Source: Panicum virgatum (lineage: Eukaryota > Streptophyta > Magnoliopsida > Poales > Poaceae). From it: a stretch of DNA of 64,000 bases. The DNA is taken from positions 33,756,087-33,820,086 of the forward strand of contig NC_053149.1 of assembly GCF_016808335.1 (NCBI RefSeq). The letters are read 5' to 3'. The position numbers were made by a program, and so were the translations under genes. Below the pieces are notes generated by a model. It was not told where the DNA came from, ran no database searches, and was given only the letters and a program-made list of their open reading frames with translations. Numbering within the stretch: the stretch's first letter is position 1; the number at the start of each line of letters is the position of its first letter. Below, in pieces: positions 22,515 to 32,600 of this stretch.

Positions 22515-22990
22515 CTACTGGTGCTGTTCAATGTTATCAACAATTTTCTCCGCCACTGGACGGGCCTCCTTCAAGTAATCCTCGAAGAGCTCGTCAGAGC
22601 AGTTAGCTGCCAAGCCACCATTTAGCAGTTGCAAATCGGTCCCGCGATACCAGGACTTCTGAAGTCCTAGCATAGTCAAGACGTACGACATGGTGGTCTC
22701 CATTACGTACGCCGAGAACTTCTGGGGAGCCTCTTGTAGAAGTTCCAACAGAGTCCTCTAATCCCCGAGCCCTCGGCGACAGGATCCACCAAGTCAACAA
22801 GACTTGCAGCCGCATCCTTGATTTGCTTGTGGTCCTCGAGTTCAGCTGACAGCAACTGGATCAGCTTCATGGATTCCACCATTTGAAGATAAGCGCCCTT
22901 TAGCCTCTTCTCCAATTCCTCATTAGCATCTGTGTAACGGTACACGTCAAGATTCAAATCAAGAAGGAAATTCTCCTTGGCTTCTAACAA
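22515..22990 (-). pseudogene. Antisense ORF of the Tat remnant (coiled-coil C-terminal part)
   Basis: Minus-strand frames encode a helical, charged segment (DANEELEKRLKGAYLQMVES, LIQLLSAELEDHKQIKDAA) and, after a frameshift near 22740, LLQEAPQKFSAYVMETTMSY ... NCSDELFEDYLKEARPVAEKI. The complete Tat element has the matching text on its minus strand at 42333-42629 (RLEEAPMKIFDV, DCSDEKFQEYCKESGVIAEEI). Both lie antisense to pol, between pol and the 3' LTR. Its function is unknown. The upstream part is cut off near 22990 by an Athila-type LTR fragment. Confidence 0.7.
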
Positions 22991-22992
22991 GA

Positions 22993-23773
22993 CCCTTTTC
23001 GGACTTGCTCTAGTGTTTTACTTGTCCATCCGAGGGGTGGGAGACCCGGGGACGCTAGAGTAGTGACCTCATACACAAACGTGATGCTCAGGTATGCGGG
23101 ATCCTTCAAATATGACCGTGCTCCACGGTGTGACTGTGGTAGACGGCAGGAGGTGACAGCCCTGTCCATCCGTTGTAACAGTTGTGTTGCGATTAGTGCA
23201 TTCCCCAACATTCGGGTGCGGTGTAGGAGTTCATGCAAAGAGGTAACGGGACTGGATGCTCTCCAGTGCGGGACCTTCTTCCCGCTATCCCATTTTCCTG
23301 GCACCTGCAGTCCTAACTATGTTCTAACATAACCTTTTCTTTGAATAGAGGCACTAGGACCTCTAACCGAGCCTAAGCTCCAGCTAACTTAACATAAGAT
23401 AGTTTAGTTCGTTCTTTTATTCTTTTGTTATTTTATTCTTTTTCTCCTTGGGTGTTGGTTGTGTGCTTGTGTCACATTACCCTGATTTATCTTCTTTATT
23501 ATGGCTTACCCCTATTAGAGCTATGCCTATTGCTTGAGGCACGATATCATGATTAATGTTAAGTACAATACCTTTCCCGCTGCCATCCTTTGGGAAAATA
23601 TAAATCACGATACCCTTACTCTCTGGGTGAAATACTACAACATATATCCGTGTGCATGCGGATCCCATCTGTAATCGTATAGACTATACCACGAGAGTGG
23701 CGTTTCTTGGTGCAGTTGCTAGGGATGGACTTAACACCCCCATTCCTAGTGGTTACGCTAAGAAAAGTCAACA
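22993..23773 (+). mobile_element. Athila-type LTR fragment (3' half) inside the Tat remnant
   Basis: Matches the solo LTR at 49845-51341 from about 50625 to its end: GGGTGGGAGACCCGGGG, the ATGCGGGATCCTTC block, GTGACAGCCCTGTC, GGAGTTCATGCAAAGA, GGGACTGGATG, GAAAATATAAA, ATCCGTGTGCATGCGGATCC and the end CTAAGAAAAGTCAACA. The first half of the LTR is absent and I see no flanking duplication, so it entered as, or was reduced to, a fragment. Confidence 0.8.
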
Positions 23774-23895
23774 CCTCGGTCCAATTTAGGAAGGACTCAG
23801 AGACACAATCTACTCAAAGTTCATGAACCGTTCGATGTTAGGTTCAGAAGTACTTGGAGACTTGCAACTACTCGGCTACGTAGAGCTCGGGGGCT

Positions 23896-24348
23896 TGTTA
23901 GACCCAGGGCCACAAGGTACCCGATATGGCACGGATCAGTATCTTGTATAGCGTGGAGCATACCTTGTACTCGTGTGTCATGTAACTAGTCGTATAGGCT
24001 TTAAACTAGTTGAGTGGTTGGAAATCACCCGAATAGTATTTGGATAAGTCCTTAGGCCTCCACTGACTTAGGGTTTTCTTGTACCCCTGCTTCCTCAGTC
24101 TATATAAGGGCGAGCATGGGCCCCTCTCATTCATCCCATAGCGCATAGAGACACCCCTCTATGTGTATCTCTACACCCAAGGCAATACAAACCACACAGG
24201 ACGTAGAATATTATGCAACATCTATGGCCCGAACCTGTTTAAACCATTGTGTTGCTTGTACCATCGTGTTCTTGATCTCGGCAATCCCCCACAATCATCT
24301 CTCTACCTAAGGGTATCCCTAGGTAGACGTGACGGTAAAACACTAACA
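23896..24348 (+). mobile_element. 3' LTR of the truncated Tat element
   Basis: Preceded by the polypurine-like GAGCTCGGGGGCT, as in the complete Tat element (45202-45210). Starts TGTTAGACCC and ends AACACTAACA. Shared landmarks with the other Tat LTRs include a TATA box in TCTATATAAGG (about 24099), AAGGCAATACAAACC, CACACAGGACGTAG, GGCCCGAACCTGTTTAAA and GGGTATCCCTAGG. Length 453 bp versus 402-417 bp for the other family. The next five bases (TGCTA) would be the TSD, but the 5' end is lost. Confidence 0.85.
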
Positions 24349-25613
24349 TGCTACGTATGTGAGTTCATGCACCTTCTAGCTTCATGCGGGAAGACTACTA
24401 TGAAGGATCTAAGAGTATGTACAAACCGTTCACAAATATGTTTTTCTAATTATACTAAGGCAATGAAATTGATATATCGGTCCTTTTTTCCAAAATGATA
24501 GATGAGTTGAGTCATGGACAAAGTTTACGATGTCTATTGGATTAACGCAGTGTGCGAGTAGCTCGTAGGGTTCATTATGAGGGAGATCCTTAATTCTAAA
24601 GGCGAGTTCTACCACGACGGTCACATCAATAGAGTGTCTGCTTCGACATCATGAGGGGTCTAGTATTTGCACTATAAACTTGACTTGTATATTTGTAAAT
24701 ATTCGTAAACGTGATGTCGTGTTGTTTGTATATTTGTAAATATAAATTATAGCTAAATAACTTAATTATATGTTTGTCTTTGACTTTTTAGTTATTTTCG
24801 AATATTCTTTGAACTCGAACATGACCAATGAACATATAGTACTGTAGAGCTCATGTAAGCGTAGCAATTATGAAAGAATTTACAAAATAAATAAAACTGG
24901 ATTATGGAGAAATGAGTAAATTTTTTTTGGTACCAATTAGAAAAACCAATGCCAAAGAAGTTGCTCGCTTGCGTCAGCGTGGCATCAAAAGCACACACGC
25001 GCTTGCCTGACTAATCTCATTAATTGTTCAAGAAGACGTGTACGTACGTCAAACTGCATGTTCAGATTCAACAAGTTCGGCCGCCGCTTGTGTTATGCAC
25101 ATGAACCTAGGGCGGTAGCGTTCCATATAAATATAGAGCGATAGATAAATGACGAGCTAAATGTTATGACTGCTTGTTTCCGAGTAGCATAAATAGGCTA
25201 GTCTGTCCGGTATAATCCTGATCATCTTTCGCGGACCTACTGATAATAAAGTGCCTAATTCCATCTTCGCACCCAAACTGGTGCCTTATTCGTACCAAGG
25301 AAACTGATGCAAGAGCTCTTCGCAGCGTCGAGGCGGCAGATCAACTAGTGTTGCAGCACATGGCCTTGTATTTGCTTGAGATTAATGGGTGGCAAGAGGT
25401 TCGGTCGACCACGGTAATTAGGCAGAAGGGATGCACCAGTGGCCAGTACAAAGACACACTTGTAATGGTGGCCCCATTTGCAGTGTGCTACACAGATCAG
25501 GTAATCTCTAGACTCTGGTGTATCTTTACTTCTTTTCCGTTTTCGCAGACGCGCAGCGCACATGGTGCGTATTAGGCGAAAGGCTACCTTCAGAAACAGC
25601 ACTGCTTCGCACG
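24349..25613. other. Unassigned intergenic sequence
   Basis: AT-rich, without a supported gene or recognisable transposon domain. The phrase TTGTATATTTGTAAATAT occurs twice close together (about 24685 and 24727). The last 250 bases are the upstream region of the small secreted-protein candidate. Confidence 0.5.
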
Positions 25614-25622
25614 CTATAAATA
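25614..25622 (+). promoter_or_regulatory. TATA box of the small secreted-protein candidate
   Basis: CTATAAATA, 42 bases upstream of the start codon at 25664. The short distance leaves room for a leader of about 15-20 bases. Confidence 0.5.
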
Positions 25623-25663
25623 CCGGTGGCTTCGGGAGTGCTGGTCTCAGCCATCTCCACATC

Positions 25664-26202
25664 ATGGCATCCAAAGCATTTCTTGCCTGCAGTATCCTAG
25701 CGCTCCTCGCCGTGAACTTCGTCCCTCCTCCGGTGGTGGGCCGGCAGCCTACCTTCGGCGCCCACGTCTCGCCCATGGCGCCCACCACGCTCGAGGCAGC
25801 AGTAAGCGGTGTTAGATGTTTTATATATCTGACACGCACATGATGCTTTCTCGAATCACCAACATCAATATGATTCTCTCTCAATCCAACTGGATGCTGT
25901 TGAGTCGAGTTTCGAGTCGAGTTGTGTAGCGTGTTGATGTCCCAATCCAACCGGCCGGTGTTGTTGTTTGTTGTTGTGGGCGTTATTTCTTCTTTTTAAT
26001 ATAATCGGCAGCTCTCCTGCCTGATTCGTTTCAAAAAAACATCAATATGATTCTCCCATCCTCTTATCGTTATTTATCAGATATGGTTGGTGGAAGCCAG
26101 TTCGGAGGCCAAAAGACCTTCATCGCCGTGCCACCGTTCTTCCGTATGCGCAATCCGCCGCCCAACTTCATGGTTATAGGACGGTCCAAAAGGCACCTGT
26201 GA
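25664..26202 (+). CDS. Candidate small secreted peptide gene, two exons (hypothetical)
   Basis: Exon 1 starts at ATG 25664 and encodes MASKAFLACSILALLAVNF, a clear signal peptide, then PPPVVGRQPTFGAHVSPMAP. A donor GTAAGC follows at 25802 (or a weaker GTGTTA at 25809). An acceptor TTTATCAG ends at 26080. With the strong donor the product is 78 residues ending at 26179. With the weaker donor the downstream frame is glycine- and proline-rich (VGGSQFGGQKTFIAVPPFFR, then RNPPPNF) and ends at 26202, 88 residues; that frame looks more like real protein. TATA box at 25614, possible poly-A signal AATAAA near 26293. I do not recognise the family. A 159-bp LINE tail sits in the intron. Confidence 0.45.
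25879..26037 (+). mobile_element. 5'-truncated LINE tail (159 bp) with 18-bp TSD
   Basis: The 18-mer AACATCAATATGATTCTC occurs at 25861-25878 and again at 26038-26055. Between them is a short segment ending in AATATAATCGGCAGCTCTCC, TGCC and a short poly-A, a 3' end I recognise from grass L1 elements. It is a textbook target-primed insertion, severely 5' truncated, within the intron of the secreted-peptide candidate. Confidence 0.88.
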
Positions 26203-26851
26203 CTGTGAGGCAGCGCCGTAGAACGTAGTGGCCGGTGCTTAGTTGTGAGGCACTGCAATTAAATACATCTGAATGAGCCTTGCGCTTTAGTAAATAAAAG
26301 TATGTTGCATCTATGGTGTTCCCAATATATATCTACTGCACCGCTTAATCGAGATGAAAAATAAAGCCATTATTGATAAATATGTATCATCTCTCACGGT
26401 CTCACCTGTTGTTGTAATTGATTTTGCCACTACAATTTGTTTCTCTTATGTATTTGCATCCACATGATGTGTTTCTATCAAACGATGGACAATCATCATC
26501 TTTGAGAAAATATAGTTCTGTAAAAAAATGCTAGAACTAATAATATTTTGAAGTGTTCCTTTTTTTTGTCTGTGTGTGTGTGGGCGCAGTACTGTGACGA
26601 TTCAATTAATTTGCTTCGAATGTGTGCATCCGTAAGAACTGAAACGTAACGAGAAGGCAATGAAATAAAACAAAGCCTAATAATCCCACTTAGGGAGGGG
26701 GCAGCAATTAAAACTTAAGATGTTTGCAATAATTTTTTAGTTTCGGAGCCTCGATTCAGCAGGCACACTCGTTCTTATAGCAGTGAACGAGAATCTAATG
26801 CAAACTACACATCCATTCTTACTTTTCGACAATCCATGTTTTTCCTCGTTG
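26203..26851. other. Unassigned sequence downstream of the secreted-peptide candidate
   Basis: AT-rich 3' flank; possible poly-A signal (AATAAA) at about 26293 and a short GT repeat at 26570-26581. No gene or transposon domain seen. Confidence 0.5.
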
Positions 26852-27094
26852 GAGGCGTTGTCTCGGGAGCCACTTTATAGTTCAAGAGCTGCTTTGGTTT
26901 GCGAAGCGGATAAAGGTGAAGTCACTTGTGCTAGTTTGCTGCAGCATGATTTTTAGGTCATGGCGTTCTTCTATTTGTTTCTTTTTCATAGGCTGTGTGC
27001 ATCTTAGTTATGCAGAGGCCGGGTTGTATCTTATATAATTGTATCATCTTGATGTAATTGTCTAAGATCAATAAACTTCCCTTTTCCAATAAAA
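26852..27094 (+). mobile_element. 5'-truncated LINE tail (about 243 bp) with near-exact TSD
   Basis: Flanked by ATGTTTTTCCTCGTTG (26836-26851) and ATGTTTTTCTCGTTG (27095-27109), which differ by one base deletion. The 3' part carries GTGTGCATCTTAGTTATGCA and GAGGCCGGG, then TGTATC...GATGTAATTG and an A-rich end, a 3' untranslated region typical of grass L1 elements. It is a second short LINE insertion within 1.2 kb. Confidence 0.75.
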
Positions 27095-27109
27095 ATGTTT
27101 TTCTCGTTG

Positions 27110-28278
27110 ATCATCTTTTACTTTGTACAATTATATTGTAGCAATCTGAATATGTTAAAAAGCCTATTTTGCATGTACGTACTTATATATCTTCCAACAG
27201 TTATAACTACGACTGTACTAGCCACTGTAGCCAAGTGGTCCAAATTTCATCTATTTTGGTTCATGTGATGGTAGAGCAACCACTACTACAAAATAACCTA
27301 TCCCAAAGGCATTATTACCACCAGTTCCCTCTCATTGCACTCACATCTCCTCCACTCTCTCCCTCCTCTCCACAGCATACCCATCCGCTCACCCACCATC
27401 CGTCCCCCGTAGGCCGCTGCTCCTCCCCTCCCCTGCCTCAATCTCCTCCACCTTGCCAGTGCTCTATTCCCCGACGCATCACCTCTCCTTCGCCGCCTCC
27501 CCTCCTCTTCCCGTTGTTTCCCCATTCATCCTCTTCCCTCCCCCACATCCCTTCCCAATGCATCTCCTCTTCCATGCCACCTCCCCCTCCCCCAAACTAT
27601 GCCGCATCCTCATCCCTCCTCTCCCTGGCCGCCATCACCACTCCTCACCCCGCCTCGCCTCCTCCACAGCACCGCATCTCCTCCCCTCCTCCATCTCTCC
27701 TCCTCTGCGCCACTGCAATCCGTTCCCTCCTCTTCCTCACCGCTGCCTCTCCGTCCCTCCTCTCCTATGACACCCGGCCCAATTTGGATGTGGCCCAGTA
27801 GTGTCTCATTAGTGTTGCGTGCACATATCTAGTACCATCTTGCTAGTTGAGTAAGGGTGGAACCAACTTACAAGCCATTTCCTCCAGCCATAGCACTTTT
27901 GAATTTACCCTTTTACACGAACGAGGATGAAAGTGTAACCAGGGTGCTATGTGTCATGACCGTCCCTAGGAATTAGGGCCCGGTGCAAAATGCAAAATCG
28001 GATTTATAAAAATTTGAAATATGCTACAAACAAACCATACTTTTATCTCCAATATTCATTGTTTGTTATATTAAATAAATATAAAACATATCAAATATTA
28101 AAGCTTAAATGGTAAAGGTAGTACCAAAGCAATAAACTAACCTTCACATTCTGCTAGATATTCTCCACCATATCATTTTCAAGTGCTAAATTTAGACAAT
28201 GACATCTGCCGTATGTGTTGACTACTGCTTTTTTGTATGGGTCTTAATGGGCCTTTTATTTTTTTCTATACTACTTAA
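27110..28278. other. Unassigned sequence with a C/T-rich tract
   Basis: From about 27320 to 27770 the plus strand is almost pure pyrimidine (CTCC and CCTC runs), which keeps several frames open and yields proline/serine-rich translations in all plus frames. That pattern is compositional and I do not call a gene. CACTACTACAAAA at 27282-27294 resembles a CACTA terminus but no partner end was found. The last 400 bases are AT-rich without features. Confidence 0.5.
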
Positions 28279-28532
28279 TGTTGACGGTCTATTTTGACCC
28301 ATTCTGACCGTCAACTCCTACACAAATTCCATGCATAAAAGGGAACAAATGCTAGCATAGAATATAATATTAATGAATTCCATAGATGCTGGTTTGACAT
28401 TGTTTGCGTGTGAATTTAAGCTAAATTTGCAGCTAAGTAGTAAGGCATGATCCAAGGTTCAAACTTCTGTCCAATAAAAACGCGAATAATAGCTTCACAT
28501 GGATCAAACGACCCACCAGGACCGGAAACAAC

Positions 28533-29977
28533 TGTAAGGATCACCGGGGTGTCCGACCCTAGAGGGGGAGGGGGTGAATAGGGTCGCTAATCGCTTTTTA
28601 ACCTAGGGCTCAAACTACTTGCATAAGATAAACCTAACACGTCCTATACATGCTAGTTATGACTAAGGTTTATCTTTTCTATTCTCTACTTACCCCAAAA
28701 TACTTGCAACCTATAGCCAATCCTAACCAAACTAACTAGGAAGGTAAAGTCACGCAAGATATAGTAAATGCGGAAACGTAATATGGTAAGTAAAGAGGTA
28801 AGTGCAAGAGGGATGCAAACTCCCGAGTAGACACGATCATGTAACGTGGTTCGGCACAAACGCCTACGTCCACGGGACACCGAGGCTCTTCCGATCACCG
28901 TCTTGCACTACGCCACCAAGGCGATGCCGGCAAGCAAAGGCAAGTGCCCCTAAGACACTAAGTCTCGTGCACCGCCACCGTCTCTCTCGGTCACCCGGCC
29001 GAAATCCACTATGGAGCTTTTCCACCAAGGAGGGGGTCTCCTCTTCCCCCGCACAAAGTGTCGTTGCCATTCCACACCAAGTCAGAGGGTCACACGACGG
29101 ATCACAAGTTGCTTGCCGCAGCAAGGCTTTCTCTCAAGCTAGTTCTCTCAAGAACTAAGCCTAATCAAGCACTAAGCACTCTCGCAAGTGTGCTTAAGCC
29201 TATATGATGTACAATGAAGCTCTATGGTGGTTGGAGATGATCTTTGGCTCTTGTATGCTTTAATGGTCTCCAGCACCCTCAAATGAGGCGTGGGGTGGCA
29301 CATATATATAGCACAACCCCTCAAACTAGCCGTTGGAGGAAAGCTGACAGAAAAAGCTCGTAACGCCGGTTAAACCGACGCTCCTCCAGTAGCCATCACC
29401 GATTCAACCGGTGTATGTAAACTGCCCACTTGAAAACTAGCCCTTGGCAATCAACCGGTGTATCGTCGGTTTAACCGATGTATCATCGGTTTAACCGGTG
29501 AGTGTAACTTCTTCACGTTCCATGAAAAATCACCTCTCTGGACAACTGAACTGATGAGATTGACCGGTGCATCATCGGTTCAACCGGTGTATGTATTTTC
29601 CTCGGTCTTCATCTGCCAATGCACCGACGTATATAACTTCTGTAGCGTCGGTTCAACCGGTGAGTGTAAGACACTCTAGAACTATTCCAAGTCAATGCAC
29701 CGACATATGCAATTTCTTCAGCGTCGGTTTAACCGGTGTATAGAATTTCCTCTGTCTTGATTTCTTTGACTTGGATTTCTTCACGGTCTCTTCAATTCTT
29801 GTCCCTTGGACCGAAGAGGTTTCGGTTTAACCAAAGCGGAACCCCCGTAGGGGCGGCCCTTCGGGCCTAGCTACGCCTATCTTCTCTTTGTCATCACTTG
29901 AACCTAAAAGCCTGAGAATGTTCATCTTAACAATCATATTAGTCCAAGTGTTGTGTGTGTCATCAATCGCCAAAACA
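28533..29977 (-). mobile_element. Solo LTR-like SIRE/Maximus-type Copia LTR in LTR B
   Basis: On the minus strand it starts TGTTTTGGCGATTGATGACAC at 29977 and ends GGTGATCCTTACA at 28533, so TG...CA. The end includes TTCACCCCCTCCCCCTCTAGG (minus strand), a feature of SIRE-type Copia LTRs in grasses. It holds at least seven copies of the short palindrome CGGTTYAACCG. No matching 5-bp duplication abuts it: the left flank is ACAAC and the right flank TTATA, although ACAAC occurs 36 bases further right. Confidence 0.75.
29360..29840. repeat. Dispersed array of CGGTTYAACCG palindromes
   Basis: An 11-bp odd palindrome (CGGTT-N-AACCG) recurs at least seven times, for example near 29366, 29467, 29487, 29574, 29647, 29724 and 29820, usually followed by GTGTATG or GAGTGTAA. 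Copies are irregularly spaced (20-100 bp). Confidence 0.75.
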
Positions 29978-31021
29978 TTATATTGAAATATGGCATGAGA
30001 GGCTATTTTCGCTACAACAACATATCAACTTGAGGCTAGTAACATGTCATGGGCATAAGGGCCCACAGACCAGTCTACCAACCGAAAGTAAGGTTGGTTG
30101 GTGCCGAGCCAGGCTCGGCCGACCAGGTGTGGCCGCCACCGCCTTTGATCTTCCACGTGCAGGCTCCTCATTGGTGTAAAAGGTTGGTTCAGGAAGGCTC
30201 CAGCTCCAGTTCGTGGCAGAAAACTCCTGGCACCGTCCTATAAAAGTGAGAGGAGGGGAATGAAGACACACCAACACATCTCTCATTCACTTCATTCTTC
30301 ATCTTAAGCTTGAGAGCTCACTCAAGGAGCTTTAGGCTGCCTACAAGTTAGAAAAATAGGGAGAGATTAAGGAGAAGTCGGGGAAGTGCCGGATCTGTCG
30401 ACACTCTTCTCCCTCTTGTAGCTCGACATAAGCTTACCAGTCATAGTAAGTACTCGTGGTCTTCTTAGTGTTTCAGTAATTTAATTTAAGATTAGCTCTA
30501 GTTCCTATATGTTTACTGGATCGATTGTTCACTAGTATTAGTGGATAGCTCTAGTCTAAGACTCCCGATAAAGATGGATGTTCATGTCCGAGGCTAGAGT
30601 TAGTAAAAGATAATGTAGACGTGGTGTCTAGACTAGACTTTACCTTTTAATTGTTGTATCACCCCACGGTTTGTACAACCTGCAAGTGGTGACAGCCCTA
30701 TTTTGTGCCATCGAAACCCTCCATGTTCGGGTATATAGCAGTAACCTTATTATTAGAGCTCACTGGTTTTATCCACGGGAAGCTTAAGCCCGAAGTAAAC
30801 AGTTAAGCTAGGTCTATCTTATCTAAAATTCTAAATCTTAGGAGATTCTCTCAACCCTCAATCCTACCAGTGTTGTGTCCTTGGGTGAACCTGAACCTTA
30901 GATAGTGTACTCACATTCCTTAGTGGATACGATACCTTAGAAGACACCTGGGTGAAAGTTACAGCGGTATTCATGCGCTTACGGATTCTTTCGTGATGCT
31001 CAAAAGTACCAACAAGCTTTC

Positions 31022-31039
31022 TGGCGCCGTTGTTGGGGA
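31022..31039 (+). other. Primer-binding site of element B (tRNA-Asp type)
   Basis: TGGCGCCGTTGTTGGGGA, one base from the canonical Athila-lineage site TGGCGCCGTTGCCGGGGA except for CC to TT region changes; 7 bases after the LTR end. It is better preserved than the site in element A. Confidence 0.85.
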
Positions 31040-31479
31040 ACAGCCGCTACAGTATCTTCGGACTCAAGTCGTCCTCATATCTTTTTTTCATTTTCATGTA
31101 TTCTATCTTTACCACTGCTATCCATGGAGCAACTATCCCTTCACCATCTCTCCGCACATAAGAGATAGTTCTATGAGCCACCATCTTCACCTGATCCAAT
31201 TCTTTCAACCAGCTATTAACTTAACTCTGGCTTTATAGCCTTAGTTCAAGGAAATTCCTTCTTAGGTAGGGATAGTGAAAACCCCTACCACCATCTGTGC
31301 GAATTTGAGCAAGTTTGCTCGTGTCTGAAAATTTGTGGCATGGCACATGAAACTCGTAAATGGAAGTTGTTTCCTTTCTCTCTTATGGAGGAAGTGAGGC
31401 AATAGTACTCTCGCATCGCAGGATGCATGAGCTGAAATTGGATTGAACTTCAGGACAAATTTTGTTTGACATTCTTTTT

Positions 31480-32066
31480 GCTTTCCCATATTTGTACTTT
31501 GCGAGTGGAAGTTTAACCTTCTGCCAGAATGACAAGGAATCTATTGGTGTAGCATGGGACCGATCGGCCTTATTGGCTCAATCAGGTCCCGACTTGTCTT
31601 TACCCGATCATTTGTTGCTTCAACATTTCTACGCGGGACTTGACAAGGAGTCTGCACACCACCTCGATTTCACTTCTGGAGGGTCCATTGCACATTTAAC
31701 ACCAACCGAGCGCAAGGAAGTCCTTAACAAGATTATGGATAGAACCTCTTTCCTTTGCATGCGTGAATCACCCCCAATAGACCCCATGGTGGGTCAAGAG
31801 GAAGTTACTGTAGCCAAGTCTAACCCACAGAAAGCCAATCAGTAGATTCGACTCTTCAATTCTCTCCTAAACATAAACTCGACACACCGGAAGAAGCGGA
31901 CCCTCTACCTCCTATCGAGCTCAAACAATTACCTTCTGGGCTCAGATATGCTTTCTTGAAGGGTGATGTAGAGTCTGCCGTAATCAACAACAATAAACTT
32001 TCAGAGGAAGAGATAACAAAACTAATCGCTATTCTAGAAAAGCATCGACCTGTTTTAGACCTTTAG
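31480..32066 (+). pseudogene. Element B: gag fragment joined to the start of reverse transcriptase
   Basis: 31500-31845 encodes an Athila-type gag segment (SLPDHLLLQHFYAGLDKESA, LDFTSGGSIAHLTP). After a stop and a frameshift, 31850-32066 encodes the region just before reverse transcriptase (DPLPPIELKQLPSGLRYAFL, LSEEEITKLIAILEKHRPVL). The rest of gag, the protease and everything after the first reverse transcriptase residues are missing, so one internal deletion and one 3' truncation have occurred. At about 32066 it abuts the 3' end of a minus-strand Tat element. Confidence 0.7.
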
Positions 32067-32600
32067 GCTGAGTGCATCGTGGCCGACTAATGGCGGAGCG
32101 CATTCGTGGCTAACTTAGACCTTTAGGTTGTCTCCTCCTTAGCTGCAGAAAGCAATGTGGTCAGTGTGGACCATTATGAATAATGTTTACATTTGTTTGT
32201 AAATAAATTTAGTTTTATCATTCTGGTTTATGCTTTGCAAAAAAGCCCTCGTTCCTGGTAGTTTTTGAATTGGCCGAGTAGTTAGGAAGTCGACTCTGAG
32301 CCCTTTCTTACGGCGTTTGAGAGCTAGTCATCAGTCGCACAATAAGCCAGGGTGACACAGAGTAGTTCTTTGATATATTGGGTTGTGTTCAAAAACGAAT
32401 TTTTGGGTCGAGTTGTTTTTATCCGACTGGTCAGAGTCCGAGTGGGCGCTAACTGGATGGCCAAGCCACAGCCCCCAAGCGTGCGAAACGACTCGGAGAA
32501 AAACTATGAAGCAAATATTTGAGAGACAATAAAGACAGAACTTTCTTAATGAGTGAGTAGATACATAGCTTTTCGGGTTTCCTAGGCTTCTACGGGTAGA
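32067..32600 (-). other. 3' internal region of the older minus-strand Tat element
   Basis: Follows the end of pol on the minus strand. It includes segments that translate, with breaks, as a continuation of the pol C-terminus. No LTR terminus could be fixed; the short phrase AGACCTTTAGG occurs twice (about 32058 and 32109), close to the junction with element B. Confidence 0.45.

Larger units (their letters stand above)
28279..31014 (+). mobile_element. 5' LTR of Athila-lineage element B, carrying a nested Copia LTR
   Basis: Starts TGTTGACGGTC and ends AAGTACCAACA, followed by a primer-binding site. The first 37 bases form the family hairpin (GTTGACGGTC ... GACCGTCAAC, loop opening TATTTTGACC). 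Later landmarks: CCTATAAAAG TATA box (about 30238), CCACGG...GTGACAGCCCT block (about 30664-30700), GATACCTTAG, GGTGAAAGTTACAGCGGTAT and ATGCGCTTACGGATTC (about 30972-30988). Without the nested Copia LTR (28533-29977) it is about 1.29 kb. Confidence 0.85.

Noticed and set aside
25345..25950. 201-codon minus-strand frame opposite the secreted-peptide candidate
   Set aside because: No recognisable motif, and it overlaps a plus-strand gene candidate with signal peptide, TATA box and splice sites; judged an antisense shadow.
27282..27294. CACTACTACAAAA as a CACTA (En/Spm) terminus
   Set aside because: No matching inverted end with a 3-bp duplication was found; the AGTAGTG near 27800 lacks the rest of the terminal repeat.
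27169..27830. Long proline/serine-rich reading frames (up to 210 codons) on the plus strand
   Set aside because: The DNA is nearly pure C/T, which removes stop codons in several frames at once; there are no domains, and overlapping frames look equally good.
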